64,000 nucleotides of DNA from Streptomyces ortus (GTDB lineage Bacteria > Actinomycetota > Actinomycetes > Streptomycetales > Streptomycetaceae): contig NZ_JAIFZO010000002.1 of assembly GCF_026341275.1 (NCBI RefSeq), forward strand, positions 6,726,118-6,790,117. The letters run 5' to 3'. Position 1 is the stretch's first letter; each line of letters opens with the position of its first letter. The position numbers were made by a program, and so were the translations under genes. The notes below the pieces were generated by a model. It had not been told where the DNA came from. It saw only the letters and a list, made by a program, of their open reading frames with translations, and searched no databases. Below, piece after piece: positions 25,438-34,667 of this stretch.

Positions 25438-26471
25438 CGCAGCAGCCCGAGTCGGCCACGACCCGTACCACCACCACGACCACCACCCCGTCCGAGGGCG
25501 GAGGGCCGCTCGCCGAGCCGCGGCCACTCTTCGAACGGCGGAGCTGGCCCCGTTCCTTCGCCGACCGGCTCACCACACCGCTGCCGGGCCTCGGCGGCTT
25601 CGCGCGGTTCGCGCGCGAGGGGGCGCTGCGGCCGGGGCCCGACGGGCTCACCGACATTCCCCGACTGCCGTACGAGCCCGCACCGTTGCCCCGGGTCGAC
25701 TCCGACACGGTCGCCGTCTCCTGGGCGGGGCACGCCAGTTGGGTGGTCCGGATCGGCGGCCTCACCGTGCTCACCGACCCGGTCTGGTCCCGCAGGATCC
25801 TCGGAACTCCCGCCCGGATCACCCCGGTCGGGGTGGAGTGGAGCGCGTTGCCGAGCGTCGACGCGGTCGTCATCAGCCACAACCACTACGACCACCTGGA
25901 CGCGCCGACCCTGCGCCGGCTCCCGCGCGACACCCCGGTGTTCGTCCCGGCGGGCCTCGGCCGCTGGTTCCGGCGCCGCCGCTTCACGCGGGTGACCGAG
26001 CTGGACTGGTGGGAGGCGGCCGAACTGCGCGGTGTGCGACTGGACTTCGTGCCCGCCCACCACTGGTCCAAGCGCAGCCTGCACGACACCTGCCGCACGC
26101 TGTGGGGCGGCTGGGTGCTGACCGCGCCCGACGGCAGACGGGTGTACTTCGCGGGCGACACGGGGTACGGGCACTGGTTCGCCCGGATCGGCGCGCGCCA
26201 CCCCGGCATCGACCTGGCGCTCCTGCCGATCGGCGCGTACGAACCGCGGTGGTGGCTGAGCGATGTGCACTGCGATCCGGAGGACGCGGTGCGGGCGGCG
26301 CAGGATCTCGGCGCGCGTCGGATGGCTCCGATGCACTGGGCCACCTTCGTCCTGTCGGCCGAGCCCGTACTGGAACCGCTCACACGGGTCCGTGCGGCCT
26401 GGGAGGCGGCGGGTCTGCCCCGGGAGAACCTGTGGGACCTCCCGGTGGGCGCTTCCCGCACCCTCCCGTAA
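25434..26471 (+). CDS. MBL-fold metallohydrolase (NAPE-PLD/RomA-like)
   Basis: A 345-residue metallo-beta-lactamase-fold hydrolase. The zinc motif is SHNHYDHLD (H-x-H-x-D-H), with HH in FVPAHHWSKR, YFAGDTGYGHW and LLPIGAYEPRWW. This is the pattern of NAPE-phospholipase D-like and RomA-like hydrolases, which act on phosphodiester lipids or related esters. The N-terminal 25 residues are a Thr-rich disordered stretch. ATG 25434 overlaps the aminotransferase-fold gene, so the two are probably coupled. Confidence 0.87.
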   Translation: MTQQPESATTRTTTTTTTPSEGGGPLAEPRPLFERRSWPRSFADRLTTPLPGLGGFARFAREGALRPGPDGLTDIPRLPYEPAPLPRVDSDTVAVSWAGHASWVVRIGGLTVLTDPVWSRRILGTPARITPVGVEWSALPSVDAVVISHNHYDHLDAPTLRRLPRDTPVFVPAGLGRWFRRRRFTRVTELDWWEAAELRGVRLDFVPAHHWSKRSLHDTCRTLWGGWVLTAPDGRRVYFAGDTGYGHWFARIGARHPGIDLALLPIGAYEPRWWLSDVHCDPEDAVRAAQDLGARRMAPMHWATFVLSAEPVLEPLTRVRAAWEAAGLPRENLWDLPVGASRTLP

Positions 26472-26524
26472 CGGCCCGGCGGCTCCACCGCCGACCCGCG
26501 GGGGACGGGCCGCACAGCGGCCCG

Positions 26525-26560
26525 GCCCTCCAGGGGCGCGGGGAACTGCGCGCCCGACCC
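26525..26560. repeat. Dispersed GC-rich repeat, single copy
   Basis: CAGGGGCGCGGGGAACTGCG lies between the convergent MBL hydrolase and DedA genes. Likely part of a terminator. Confidence 0.6.
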
Positions 26561-26649
26561 CGGGGGGGCCGCACTTTCGCCACGGCCCTGAGACCGACTC
26601 ACCCCGGCTCGGGCGCCGCGGGCCCGGGGCCCCCGGCCCGCGAACGCCC

Positions 26650-27288
26650 CTACGAGCGCGCGCGGGCGGTCGCACCCCGAACACGGCGCCACAGCGCCGG
26701 AGTCACGCTGACGATCACCGTCAGGAGCACCGCCGCGAGCACGCCCTCCCACGGTTCCTCGAACAGGGAGCCGCCCAGCACTCCGATGAGCTGGTACGTC
26801 GCGGCCCACGCCAGGCACGCCGGCGCGTTGCCGCGGGCGAACCGGCGGATCGGCCACTTCGCCATCAGACAGGCGAGCATCACCGGGATACGCCCCGCCG
26901 GAACCAGCCGGGACAGCACCAGCACCGCGACCCCGTGGTCGGTGAGCTTCCCCTGGGCCTGGGCCAGCCGGTCCTCGGGCGCGCGGTCGCGGATCGCCGC
27001 GAGCCAGCGCGAGCCGTTCTTCGACTTCATGCCGCGCCGCCCGAGCCAGTACAGCGCCATGTCCCCGAGGAACGCGGCCAGCGCCGACACCACGAAGACC
27101 AGCAGCATCGAGAAGGGCGCCTCCTGGTGGAAGGCCACCACGGCCGCCGAACTCACCAGCGCCCCCGTCGGAATGACCGGCACCAGCGCTCCGATCAGCA
27201 CCAGCAGGAACAGCGACGGATAACCGAGCGCCTGCTGAGTGGCCACAGTCGGCACGGTCGTGACCGCGACGGCGAGCACAGGTCTCAC
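26650..27288 (-). CDS. DedA/VTT-domain membrane protein
   Basis: A 212-residue integral membrane protein with about five hydrophobic segments. The DedA/SNARE-associated signature appears as AFLGDMALYWLGRRGM and VLSRLVPAGRIPVMLACLMA. DedA proteins are lipid scramblases or flippases for undecaprenyl phosphate or phosphatidylethanolamine in other bacteria. It starts at GTG 27288, overlapping the stop of the upstream MBL gene (27285), so it is co-translated with it. Confidence 0.82.
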   Translation of the reverse strand: MRPVLAVAVTTVPTVATQQALGYPSLFLLVLIGALVPVIPTGALVSSAAVVAFHQEAPFSMLLVFVVSALAAFLGDMALYWLGRRGMKSKNGSRWLAAIRDRAPEDRLAQAQGKLTDHGVAVLVLSRLVPAGRIPVMLACLMAKWPIRRFARGNAPACLAWAATYQLIGVLGGSLFEEPWEGVLAAVLLTVIVSVTPALWRRVRGATARARS

Positions 27289-28124
27289 CGGGTTCCGCCC
27301 TCCCGCTCGTCGTCGCCCCGACCAGCCGGTGCGTCCCCAGGGGAGGACCGATACCCCACGATCCCGGGTCGCACACTTTCGCCGTGGTCGAGCCGGTGCA
27401 CACGCACGCCGGGCGCACGCGCGGCGGCCAGCCGCACGAACTCGGCGCCCGGTGTGTGGAATTCATGGGGGCGCACGGAATCCATGCCGATGGGCCAGTA
27501 CGTGCCGTAGTGCACCGGTACCGCGCTGCCGGGCCGCAGCAGGGCCAGCGCGTCGGCGGCCCGCCCCGCGTCCAGGTGCCCCTCGCCCAGGTACGGCCCC
27601 CAGCCGCCCACCGGCAGCAGCGCCACGTCGACCGGTCCGACCTCCTCGGCCATCGACTCGAACAGCCCGGTGTCCCCGGCGAAGTACGTCCGGGACTCGC
27701 CCTCGATCACATAGCCGAGGGCGGGCGCGCGATGCGGCCCCACCGGCAGCCGCCGCCCGTCGTGCCGGGCGGAGACGACCCGTACGACCAGGTCACCGAT
27801 CCGGACCCGGTCGCCGGGCGCCACCTCGGTGAGCTCCGGTCCGTCGAGCCTGCGCAGTCCCGGCACCGCGCGCCGGGCACCGCGCGGCACCAGCAGCCGG
27901 GTGCCCGGTGCGAGCCGGGACAGCGACGGCATGTGCAGATGGTCGGCGTGCAGATGGGAGACGAGCGTCACATCCGCCACCGCCGCCTCGGCGGGCGGGA
28001 GCGCGCCCCGGCGCCTGCGCAGATGCGCGAGCCGGCGCGCGAAGAGCGGGTCCGTGAGCACGCGTACTCCCGAGTCCTCTACCGTGCAGGTGGCGTGACC
28101 CCACCAAGTGATCTCCACCGGCAC
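27285..28124 (-). CDS. MBL-fold metallohydrolase (second copy, short form)
   Basis: A 279-residue metallo-beta-lactamase-fold protein: VEITWWGHATCTVEDSGVRVLTDPL at the N-terminus, zinc motif SHLHADHLHMPS, ISARHDG-type strand VVSARHDGRRLP, YFAGDTGLFESM and LLPVGGWGPYLG. The gene at 25434 has the same core but a longer N-terminus. Substrate unknown. Start GTG 28124. Confidence 0.85.
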   Translation of the reverse strand: MPVEITWWGHATCTVEDSGVRVLTDPLFARRLAHLRRRRGALPPAEAAVADVTLVSHLHADHLHMPSLSRLAPGTRLLVPRGARRAVPGLRRLDGPELTEVAPGDRVRIGDLVVRVVSARHDGRRLPVGPHRAPALGYVIEGESRTYFAGDTGLFESMAEEVGPVDVALLPVGGWGPYLGEGHLDAGRAADALALLRPGSAVPVHYGTYWPIGMDSVRPHEFHTPGAEFVRLAAARAPGVRVHRLDHGESVRPGIVGYRSSPGDAPAGRGDDEREGGTR

Positions 28125-28207
28125 TCCTTTGCCTCCTTCGCGCGACTCCCCCCGAGCCTACGGGCAGGAGTAGGGTCGGCGACGAAACCCGGAGGTGAGG
28201 GGGGCCC

Positions 28208-28633
28208 ATGGGAGACGTACGCCGTACCTCCGGCATGCTCCGCGTGACGACGATCGCCAGCCTGACGCCGTTGGAGGAACTGGACGCGGACCCCTTCCTG
28301 GTGGACTCGCGCAGCCAGCACGCCATGTGCGCGCACTGGGCGGCCGAGCGCGGTTACGTGGTCACGAGGGAACTGCTCCTGCGGGGGCTGCGGCCCGACC
28401 ACTGCGCCCTCTGGGAGGACGCCGAGGCAGGCCTCGTGGACCTGTTCGTCGCACCCAGCCGCCGGGTCCTGGAGAGGGCGCTCGCCTCCGTCGACGCGTT
28501 CACCGCCGAGTGCGCGAGGCGCGGCGTGCGCGTCGAGACGGTCGGGCACGCGGAGCCCGCCTACGACGCGCAGATGAAGGCGCGGGTGCACCGGCGTCTG
28601 TCCATGCCCACGGCCGGTTACGACGGCCGTTGA
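28208..28633 (+). CDS. Conserved hypothetical protein, 141 aa
   Basis: Not recognised. An alpha/beta protein of 141 residues with no signal or membrane segment. The segment MCAHWAAERGYVVTRELLLRGLRPDHCALWEDAEAGLVDLFVAPSRRVL loosely recalls a resolvase N-terminal or nucleotide-binding fold, but the catalytic serine pattern of recombinases is absent. AAACCCGGAGGTGAGGGGG precedes ATG 28208, a strong ribosome site, which supports expression. Confidence 0.6.
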   Translation: MGDVRRTSGMLRVTTIASLTPLEELDADPFLVDSRSQHAMCAHWAAERGYVVTRELLLRGLRPDHCALWEDAEAGLVDLFVAPSRRVLERALASVDAFTAECARRGVRVETVGHAEPAYDAQMKARVHRRLSMPTAGYDGR

Positions 28634-28791
28634 CCCCTCCGGGTGATCCCGCGGCCCCCGACCCGCGGGAGGCGCCCCGCCGAGCCGGGCCCTCGCGGAA
28701 CGCCGGCCGGGCCTGCCCGCGGGCCGCGTGTGGCAAGGTGGGCGCGAGTCCGTCGGCCAGGGGGCGGGCGCGGATGTGAGACGGGTGTGAC

Positions 28792-30858
28792 GTGGGGAAA
28801 GAACGATGGCGGAGAGTGGGGAGCGCGGTCTGGCGGAGTGTCGCCGTATGGGCGGTCTCCACGGTCACCATGCTCGTGCTCGCCGGGATCCTGCCGGACT
28901 TCAAACTCCAGTCGCCCGACGGTGACAGCGCCACCAGCATCGCCGTCACCGCCGCACTGGGCGCCGGAGCCTTCGGCGTACTCTCCTCCGTCGTATGGCC
29001 CCTCCTCGTACGGGCCCTGCTCCTCGTCCCCGCCCTCGTCCTCGGCGTGCTCGTCTTCTTCCTGAACGGCTCGCTCCTGCTGCTGGCCCTGCGCCTGGAC
29101 CCCTCGGGACAGAGCGAGGCCGCTCCGGAGACCGCCGTGGTGGTCGCCGCGGTGATGTCGGCGGTCGCCTCGGCGACCGGCGGCGCGCTGGCCGTGCGGG
29201 ACGACGACGCGTACCGGCGCAGGCTGTACCGGCTGTCCGACCGCCGCCGCAGACAGGCACCGCCCCCCGGCGTGCCGTCGGCCCCCGGCACGGTCTTCCT
29301 CCAGCTCGACGGGGTCGGCCACGACGTCCTCGTGGACGCCATCGGACGCGGCCTCATGCCCACCGTGGCCGGCTGGCTGGGCGAGGGCACGGGAGCCCGT
29401 ACGACGCACCGGCTCGCCCCCTGGCGCACCGACTGGTCCAGCCAGACCGGGGCCAGCCAGCTCGGCATCCTGCACGGCTCCAACCACGACGTCCCCGCCT
29501 TCCGCTGGTACGAGAAGGACAGCCGGGAGATCATGGTCTGCAACCGGCCCACCAGCGCGGCGGAACTCCAGCGCCGGGCCATCGAGCGCACCGGCGACGG
29601 CGGCCTGCTCACCGTGGACGGCGCGAGCCGCGGCAACCTCTTCAGCGGAGGCGCCGAGCAGTTGGCCCTGGTGCTCTCCGTGGCGGCGAGACGGGGCAGG
29701 GAGAACCGCTCCCGGGCGGGTTACTTCGCGTACTTCTCCGACCCCGCCAACGCGGTCCGTACCGCCCTGTCCTTCGTCGCCGACGTCGGCCGCGAGATCG
29801 GCGAGTACACCCGGGTCCGGCTGCGCAAACAGCGCCCCCGCGTCGGCCGCGGCGGCCTCTACCCGTTCATCCGGGCCTTCGCGACCGTCATCGAGCGGGA
29901 CGTCGTCGTCGCGGCGGTGATCGGGGACATGTTCGCCGGCCGCGCCTCGGTCTACGCGGACCTGGTCGCCTACGACGAGGTCGCGCACCACTCCGGGCCG
30001 CGCAGCCGGGACGCGGAGAAGGTCCTGCAGCGCCTGGACCGCTCGCTGGCCCTGATCGAGCAGGTCGCCGAACACGCGCCGCGCGCGTACCGCGTGGTCC
30101 TGCTCTCCGACCACGGCCAGAGCCCGGGGGAGACCTTCCGCGCCCGCTACGGCCTAGGTCTCGCCGAGCTGGTCCGGGCGGGCTGCGGGCTGCCCGTGCC
30201 GCGCAAGGCCCGGCGTACGCACAGCGGTGCCGAGGCCAGGGCGGCGGTGCGGGCCGCGCTGCGCAGACCGGTGGAGGAGGGCGGCGAGGAGTTCCGGTCG
30301 TCCACGCCGCCGTCGGAACCGATCGTGCTGGCCTCCGGGAACCTCGGGTTGGTCTCTTTCCCTGACGTGCCGCACCGGATGAGCCGCGAGGAGATCGACG
30401 CGCGGCATCCGGCGTTGCTGACCACGCTCGCGAACCATCCCGGGATCGGGTTCGTGCTGGTGCGCAGCGAGGAGCACGGTGGGCTCGTGCTCGGCGCGCA
30501 CGGTGCGGCGATCCCGCTGGACGAGCTGGACGACGATCCCGGACCGCTCGCCGACTTCGGGCCGGGCGCGGCCGACGCGGTACGGCGCACGCACTCGTTC
30601 CCGCACGTCGCGGACATCATGGTGAACTCCTGGTACGACCCCGAGGACGGCGAGGTGCTCGCGTTCGAGGAGCAGATCGGGTCGCACGGGGGTCTGGGCG
30701 GGGCGCAGGGGCGGCCCTTCCTGATGTCACCGCTCTCGCTCTCGCCGCCGGTGGGGGCGGGGGAGGAACTGGTCGGCGCCGAGCAGGTGCATCGGGTGTT
30801 GCGGCGGTGGCTGCGGGAGGACGACGGTCCGCAGGTGCCGGTCGGCGGGGGTGAGTGA
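28792..30858 (+). CDS. Membrane-anchored alkaline-phosphatase-superfamily phosphohydrolase with holin-4-like N-terminus
   Basis: 688 residues from GTG 28792. Residues about 10-150 hold four hydrophobic helices resembling the phage_holin_4 superfamily. After a linker (about 155-165) follows an alkaline-phosphatase/phosphodiesterase domain: VFLQLDGVGHDVLVDAIGRGLMPTVAGWL, YDEVAHHSGPRSRDAEKVL, VVLLSDHGQSPGETF, and FEEQIGSHGGLGGAQ. The fusion puts a hydrolase at the membrane; a lipid or teichoic-acid-type substrate is plausible but unproven. Confidence 0.83.
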   Translation: MGKERWRRVGSAVWRSVAVWAVSTVTMLVLAGILPDFKLQSPDGDSATSIAVTAALGAGAFGVLSSVVWPLLVRALLLVPALVLGVLVFFLNGSLLLLALRLDPSGQSEAAPETAVVVAAVMSAVASATGGALAVRDDDAYRRRLYRLSDRRRRQAPPPGVPSAPGTVFLQLDGVGHDVLVDAIGRGLMPTVAGWLGEGTGARTTHRLAPWRTDWSSQTGASQLGILHGSNHDVPAFRWYEKDSREIMVCNRPTSAAELQRRAIERTGDGGLLTVDGASRGNLFSGGAEQLALVLSVAARRGRENRSRAGYFAYFSDPANAVRTALSFVADVGREIGEYTRVRLRKQRPRVGRGGLYPFIRAFATVIERDVVVAAVIGDMFAGRASVYADLVAYDEVAHHSGPRSRDAEKVLQRLDRSLALIEQVAEHAPRAYRVVLLSDHGQSPGETFRARYGLGLAELVRAGCGLPVPRKARRTHSGAEARAAVRAALRRPVEEGGEEFRSSTPPSEPIVLASGNLGLVSFPDVPHRMSREEIDARHPALLTTLANHPGIGFVLVRSEEHGGLVLGAHGAAIPLDELDDDPGPLADFGPGAADAVRRTHSFPHVADIMVNSWYDPEDGEVLAFEEQIGSHGGLGGAQGRPFLMSPLSLSPPVGAGEELVGAEQVHRVLRRWLREDDGPQVPVGGGE

Positions 30859-31098
30859 GTGGGCGGTGTGCGTGAAAGGGTGGGTAGAGGTGCGGGTCAG
30901 TCGGTGTCGGCCGCGCAGTTGCCTGGCGCGGGGCGGCGAGGGGCGCCTGCCGCGACCGGCTACTGGTGCCCGCACCCGCAGGTCCGCCCTCCGCTGTCCC
31001 ACCCTCGGCCGGCCGGAACCCCCGTCGGAAAATGGGCTGCGAGGGAGGCCCGGGGCCGCGCACACTGGGGCACCCACCCCCAACCCCCAGGAGCCCGC

Positions 31099-32160
31099 GT
31101 GCAGGCAGCCGTCACCGTCACTCCCGCCCGTGTACCGGAACTACTGCTCGGTCTCGCGACCGTGCGGCCCGTGTTCCTCTGGGGCGCCCCCGGCATCGGA
31201 AAGTCCTCCCTGGTCAGGGAGTTCGCCGAGTCACTGGGCCTGGAGTGCGTGAGCCTGCTGGGTACGCAGCTGGCGCCGGAGGACCTGATCGGCGTACCGC
31301 AGATCCGGGACGGCCGCTCCGTCTTCTGCCCGCCGGAGGCGATCGCCCGCGACGAGCCCTACTGCCTGTTCCTGGACGAGCTGAACGCCGCGACCCCGGA
31401 CGTCCAGAAGGCCTTCTACTCGCTGATCCTCGACCGCCGCATCGGCAACTACGAGCTGCCGAAGGGCTCGATCGTGATCGGCGCGGGCAACCGCTCGACG
31501 GACAACGCGCTCGCCCGCCCCATCGCGTCCGCCCTGGTGAACCGCCTCACCCACGTCCATCTTGAGGTCTCCGCGAAGGACTGGCTGGGGTGGGCGGCGA
31601 CCAACGACATCCACCCGTGGGTGCTCGACCACCTCACCGACCGCCCCGACCACCTGTGGTCCAAGCCGCCCAAGACGGAGGAGCCGTTCTCCACGCCCCG
31701 CTCGTGGCACATGCTCTCCGACGCCCTGTGCTCCTTCGGCCCGACCCTCGACGAGGAGACGCTCAAGGTCATCGCACACGGCACCCTGACACCCGCGCAC
31801 GCCGTCGCCTTCTGCGGCTACGTCAAGATCGTCCGCAGCCGCTTCGGTATCGAGGCGATCCTCAAGGGCGAGGCCCGCTGGCCGAACCGCGTCGAGGACC
31901 GCGACCTGCTGTACTACCTCGCCGAGTCGTTCCGGGGACGGCTCGTCAAGGAGCTGCCCACCAGCAAGGAGCACGCCTCGGCGAACGGCCGGCAGACCGC
32001 GTACCGCGCCAAGTCGCTGCTCGTGCAGCTCGCCGAGATCTCGGTCGAGGTGGCCCAGAGCGTCATCGCCTCGGACGAGGACGGCAACCCCGTGCTGCCC
32101 GCCTGGTTCCTGGTGGAGGCCGCCCGCGACATGCCCCGGCTGGTGGAGGCCCGCCGGTGA
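31099..32160 (+). CDS. MoxR-type AAA+ ATPase
   Basis: A 353-residue AAA+ ATPase: Walker A GAPGIGKSS (about residue 29), Walker B YCLFLDELNAATPDVQKAF, sensor 1 IVIGAGNRS and a C-terminal helical lid. MoxR-type ATPases act as chaperones with VWA proteins. GTG 31099 is preferred over the upstream open frame because CAGGAG lies just before it and homology begins with VTVTPARVPELL. Its stop overlaps the VWA gene (GTGA at 32157), fixing the pair. Confidence 0.87.
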   Translation: MQAAVTVTPARVPELLLGLATVRPVFLWGAPGIGKSSLVREFAESLGLECVSLLGTQLAPEDLIGVPQIRDGRSVFCPPEAIARDEPYCLFLDELNAATPDVQKAFYSLILDRRIGNYELPKGSIVIGAGNRSTDNALARPIASALVNRLTHVHLEVSAKDWLGWAATNDIHPWVLDHLTDRPDHLWSKPPKTEEPFSTPRSWHMLSDALCSFGPTLDEETLKVIAHGTLTPAHAVAFCGYVKIVRSRFGIEAILKGEARWPNRVEDRDLLYYLAESFRGRLVKELPTSKEHASANGRQTAYRAKSLLVQLAEISVEVAQSVIASDEDGNPVLPAWFLVEAARDMPRLVEARR

Positions 32161-33968
32161 CCCGTACGGGCAAGCAGGCGCAGCGGCCCAAGAAGGATCC
32201 GGCCGCCGAGGCGTTCGCGGAGGGGATGCGGCTCGTGCGGAGCAACCGTGCCCTCGCCGCCATCGGCTTCAGCGTCTGCCGCCAGGAGGACTGCGAGGAG
32301 TCGCCCCGCGACGGACTCGTCCGCGTCGACTCCGACGGCGTGCTGCACGTCCACCCCCAACGCCGCGCCCGGCCCGATGAATGGGCCTGGGCCGTCGCGC
32401 ACGCCGCCCTCCACCTCGGCTTCGGACACGTCCCGGCGCACAAGACCGTACGGGAGCAGCCCGACCGCTTCGACCTCGCCGCCCGCTGCGTCGTCGTCAA
32501 CCGCTTCCTGCTCGGCTTCCCCATCGGCCTGACCCCCGCGGACCTGCCGATGTCGTACCCCGACGGGGACGAGGAACAGCTCGCCGCGCGCTGGCGCCGC
32601 GACGGCACAGGCATCCCCGCCGTGTACGAGCGCTGCGGTACGGCCGGTGCCGAGCCGGACCAGGTGCTGGTGCCGTGGGACACCTGGCGGGGAGGTTCCG
32701 CGCCGGACTGGCAGCTCGCCTTCGCCCACGCGCTGACCCGCACGGTGTCCGCCGCGATGGACATGGCGGGCGGCCGGCGCGACTCGATGCGCGGCGGCAT
32801 CACCCCGCGCCGGCCGTGGGAGCGGGCGCTGAGCTGGTTCGTGTCCTCCTACCCGCTGCTCGGCGGCATCGCGGCCGGCATCACGATCGTCGCCGACGCC
32901 GAACTCGCCCACGCGCACGGCATCTCCGTCGCCGCCGTCGACCCGGAGGCCGCCGAGATCTACATCAACCCGCTGCGGCAGTTCGACGACGAGGAGTGGC
33001 GGTTCGTCCTCGCCCACGAGATGCTGCACGCCGCGCTGCGCCACGGCGACCGCTGCGGCGTACGTGACCCGTACCTCTTCAACGTCGCCTGCGACTACGT
33101 CATCAACTCCTGGCTCGCCGAGATGCATGTCGGCGTCATGCCCGAAGGGCTGCTGTACGACCAGGAGTTGAAGGACCTGTCCGCCGAGGAGGTCTACGAC
33201 CGGCTCGCCACGGACCTGCGCCGCAACCGACGCCTCGCCACCCTGCGCGGCAAGGGCGTGGGAGACATCCTCGGCGGTTCCCTCGGCGCGCCCCGCGACT
33301 ACGTCGGCCTCGACGAGTTCTACCGCCGCGGCCTCGCCACGGGCCTCGACCTGCACCAGCGGCAGGAACGCGGGTACCTGCCCGGCGGGCTCGTCGAGGA
33401 CATCCGCGCGCTCAGCCACCCACCGCTGCCGTGGGACGCCCAACTGGCGCGCTGGTTCGACGAGTTCGTGCCGCGCCCCGAGCCGCTGCGCAGCTACGCC
33501 CGCCCGTCCCGCCGACAGGCCGCCACCCCCGACATCCCGCGCGCCGGACGGTACTTCCCGCCCGAGGAGATCGCCCGCTGCACCTTCGGCGTGGTCCTCG
33601 ACACCTCCGGCTCCATGGACCGCACCCTGCTGGGCAAGGCACTGGGCGCGATCGCCTCGTACGCCGAGGCCAGGGACGTACCGGCCGCGCGGGTCGTGTT
33701 CTGCGACGCGGCACCGCACGACGCGGGCTTCGTCCCGGTCACGGAGATCGCGGGCCGGGTACGCGTCCACGGCCGGGGCGGCACGATCCTGCAGCCCGGC
33801 GTCGACCTCCTGCACCGGGCGAAGGACTTCCCGCCGGGCGCCCCGGTCCTGATCATCACGGACGGCTGGTGCGATGTGCTGCGGGTGCGCCGCGAGCACG
33901 CCTATCTGATTCCGCAGGGCGCGTCCCTGCCGTTCACCGCGCGGGGACCGGTCTTTCGCGTGCGCTGA
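32157..33968 (+). CDS. DUF2201 putative metallopeptidase / VWA-like protein
   Basis: 603 residues. The middle region has a zinc-peptidase-type motif VLAHEMLHAALRHGDR (HEMLH) in a DUF2201_N-like domain. The C-terminal part is a VWA-like domain with the MIDAS start VVLDTSGSMDRTLLGKAL at about residue 480 and GGTILQPGVDLL. This is the partner expected for a MoxR ATPase; such pairs are thought to remodel or cleave protein complexes. No third gene of the unit is seen. Confidence 0.83.
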   Translation: MTRTGKQAQRPKKDPAAEAFAEGMRLVRSNRALAAIGFSVCRQEDCEESPRDGLVRVDSDGVLHVHPQRRARPDEWAWAVAHAALHLGFGHVPAHKTVREQPDRFDLAARCVVVNRFLLGFPIGLTPADLPMSYPDGDEEQLAARWRRDGTGIPAVYERCGTAGAEPDQVLVPWDTWRGGSAPDWQLAFAHALTRTVSAAMDMAGGRRDSMRGGITPRRPWERALSWFVSSYPLLGGIAAGITIVADAELAHAHGISVAAVDPEAAEIYINPLRQFDDEEWRFVLAHEMLHAALRHGDRCGVRDPYLFNVACDYVINSWLAEMHVGVMPEGLLYDQELKDLSAEEVYDRLATDLRRNRRLATLRGKGVGDILGGSLGAPRDYVGLDEFYRRGLATGLDLHQRQERGYLPGGLVEDIRALSHPPLPWDAQLARWFDEFVPRPEPLRSYARPSRRQAATPDIPRAGRYFPPEEIARCTFGVVLDTSGSMDRTLLGKALGAIASYAEARDVPAARVVFCDAAPHDAGFVPVTEIAGRVRVHGRGGTILQPGVDLLHRAKDFPPGAPVLIITDGWCDVLRVRREHAYLIPQGASLPFTARGPVFRVR

Positions 33969-34042
33969 GCCCGGCGGTGACCCGAGTGTGATCGGATGGT
34001 GCCACGGACCCGGAACCGGGACCTCGTCGAAAGGGAATCATC

Positions 34043-34468
34043 GTGGCAACAACGCGCTCCGCACACACCGTCTGGGAAGGCAACCTGCTCGAGGGCAACG
34101 GCGTCGTCACCTTCGACTCCTCCGGCATCGGCGAGCAGCCGGTGTCGTGGCCGTCGCGCGCCGAGAAGGCGAACGGCAAGACCAGCCCGGAGGAGCTGAT
34201 CGCCGCCGCCCACTCCAGCTGCTTCTCCATGGCGCTCTCGCACGGCCTCGCCGGCGCCGGCACCCCGCCCACCAAGCTCACCACCTCCGCGGACGTCACG
34301 TTCCAGCCGGGTGAGGGCATCACGGGCATCCACCTCACGGTGGAGGGCACCGTGCCGGGCCTCGACGACGCCGCCTTCACCGCCGCCGCCGAGGACGCCA
34401 AGAAGAACTGCCCGGTCAGCCAGGCGCTGACGGGGACGACGATCACGCTGACGGCGAAGCTCGCCTGA
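34043..34468 (+). CDS. osmC: OsmC-family peroxiredoxin
   Basis: A 141-residue thiol peroxidase of the OsmC/Ohr fold. The two redox cysteines are in AAAHSSCFSMALSHGL and DAKKNCPVSQALTG, with the N-terminal TVWEGNLLEGNGVVTF. It reduces organic hydroperoxides under osmotic or oxidative stress. GTG 34043 follows AAAGGGA. A strong hairpin ends the gene. Confidence 0.9.
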   Translation: MATTRSAHTVWEGNLLEGNGVVTFDSSGIGEQPVSWPSRAEKANGKTSPEELIAAAHSSCFSMALSHGLAGAGTPPTKLTTSADVTFQPGEGITGIHLTVEGTVPGLDDAAFTAAAEDAKKNCPVSQALTGTTITLTAKLA

Positions 34469-34484
34469 CACCTGCGTCTTTGCT

Positions 34485-34517
34485 GATGCCGCGCCCCGCG
34501 CAAGGGGGCGCGGCATC
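34485..34517 (+). terminator. Hairpin terminator of osmC
   Basis: A perfect 13-bp stem GATGCCGCGCCCC/GGGGCGCGGCATC with a 7-nt loop, 17 bp after the stop. Confidence 0.8.
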
Positions 34518-34550
34518 GTCATGTCCGGCCAGGTCCGGGGTACTTGCCCC

Positions 34551-34580
34551 ATTGACAGCATCGCACTCAAGTTTTGTGAT
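34551..34580 (+). promoter_or_regulatory. dnaK promoter overlapped by a HAIR-like HspR operator
   Basis: TTGACA (34552) and TGTGAT (34575) are 17 bp apart, a near-consensus vegetative promoter. The same bases contain ATTGACA-N7-ACTCAAG (34551-34571). The second half-site is a perfect HAIR half (CTTGAGT-N7-ACTCAAG) and the first keeps TTGA. HspR repression of dnaK is therefore expected. Confidence 0.7.
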
Positions 34581-34585
34581 GGAAC

Positions 34586-34637
34586 CGCGGTGATGCAACG
34601 CGGCGACGCAACGCGGTGACGCCACGCGGTGACGGAT
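34586..34637 (+). repeat. Four 13-bp tandem repeats in the dnaK leader
   Basis: Four near-identical units beginning CGCGGTGACG or CGCGGCGACG follow each other directly between the promoter and ATG 34668. They would lie in the 5' untranslated region. Confidence 0.7.
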
Positions 34638-34667
34638 GCGAAAAGACCTGGGCGGAAGGGGACGGAC

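Noticed and set aside
28208..28633. Site-specific recombinase N-terminal domain
   Set aside because: Only loose resemblance; no catalytic serine pattern and no inverted repeats or target.
30859..31098. N-terminal extension of the MoxR ATPase
   Set aside because: No homology and a good ribosome site directly before GTG 31099.
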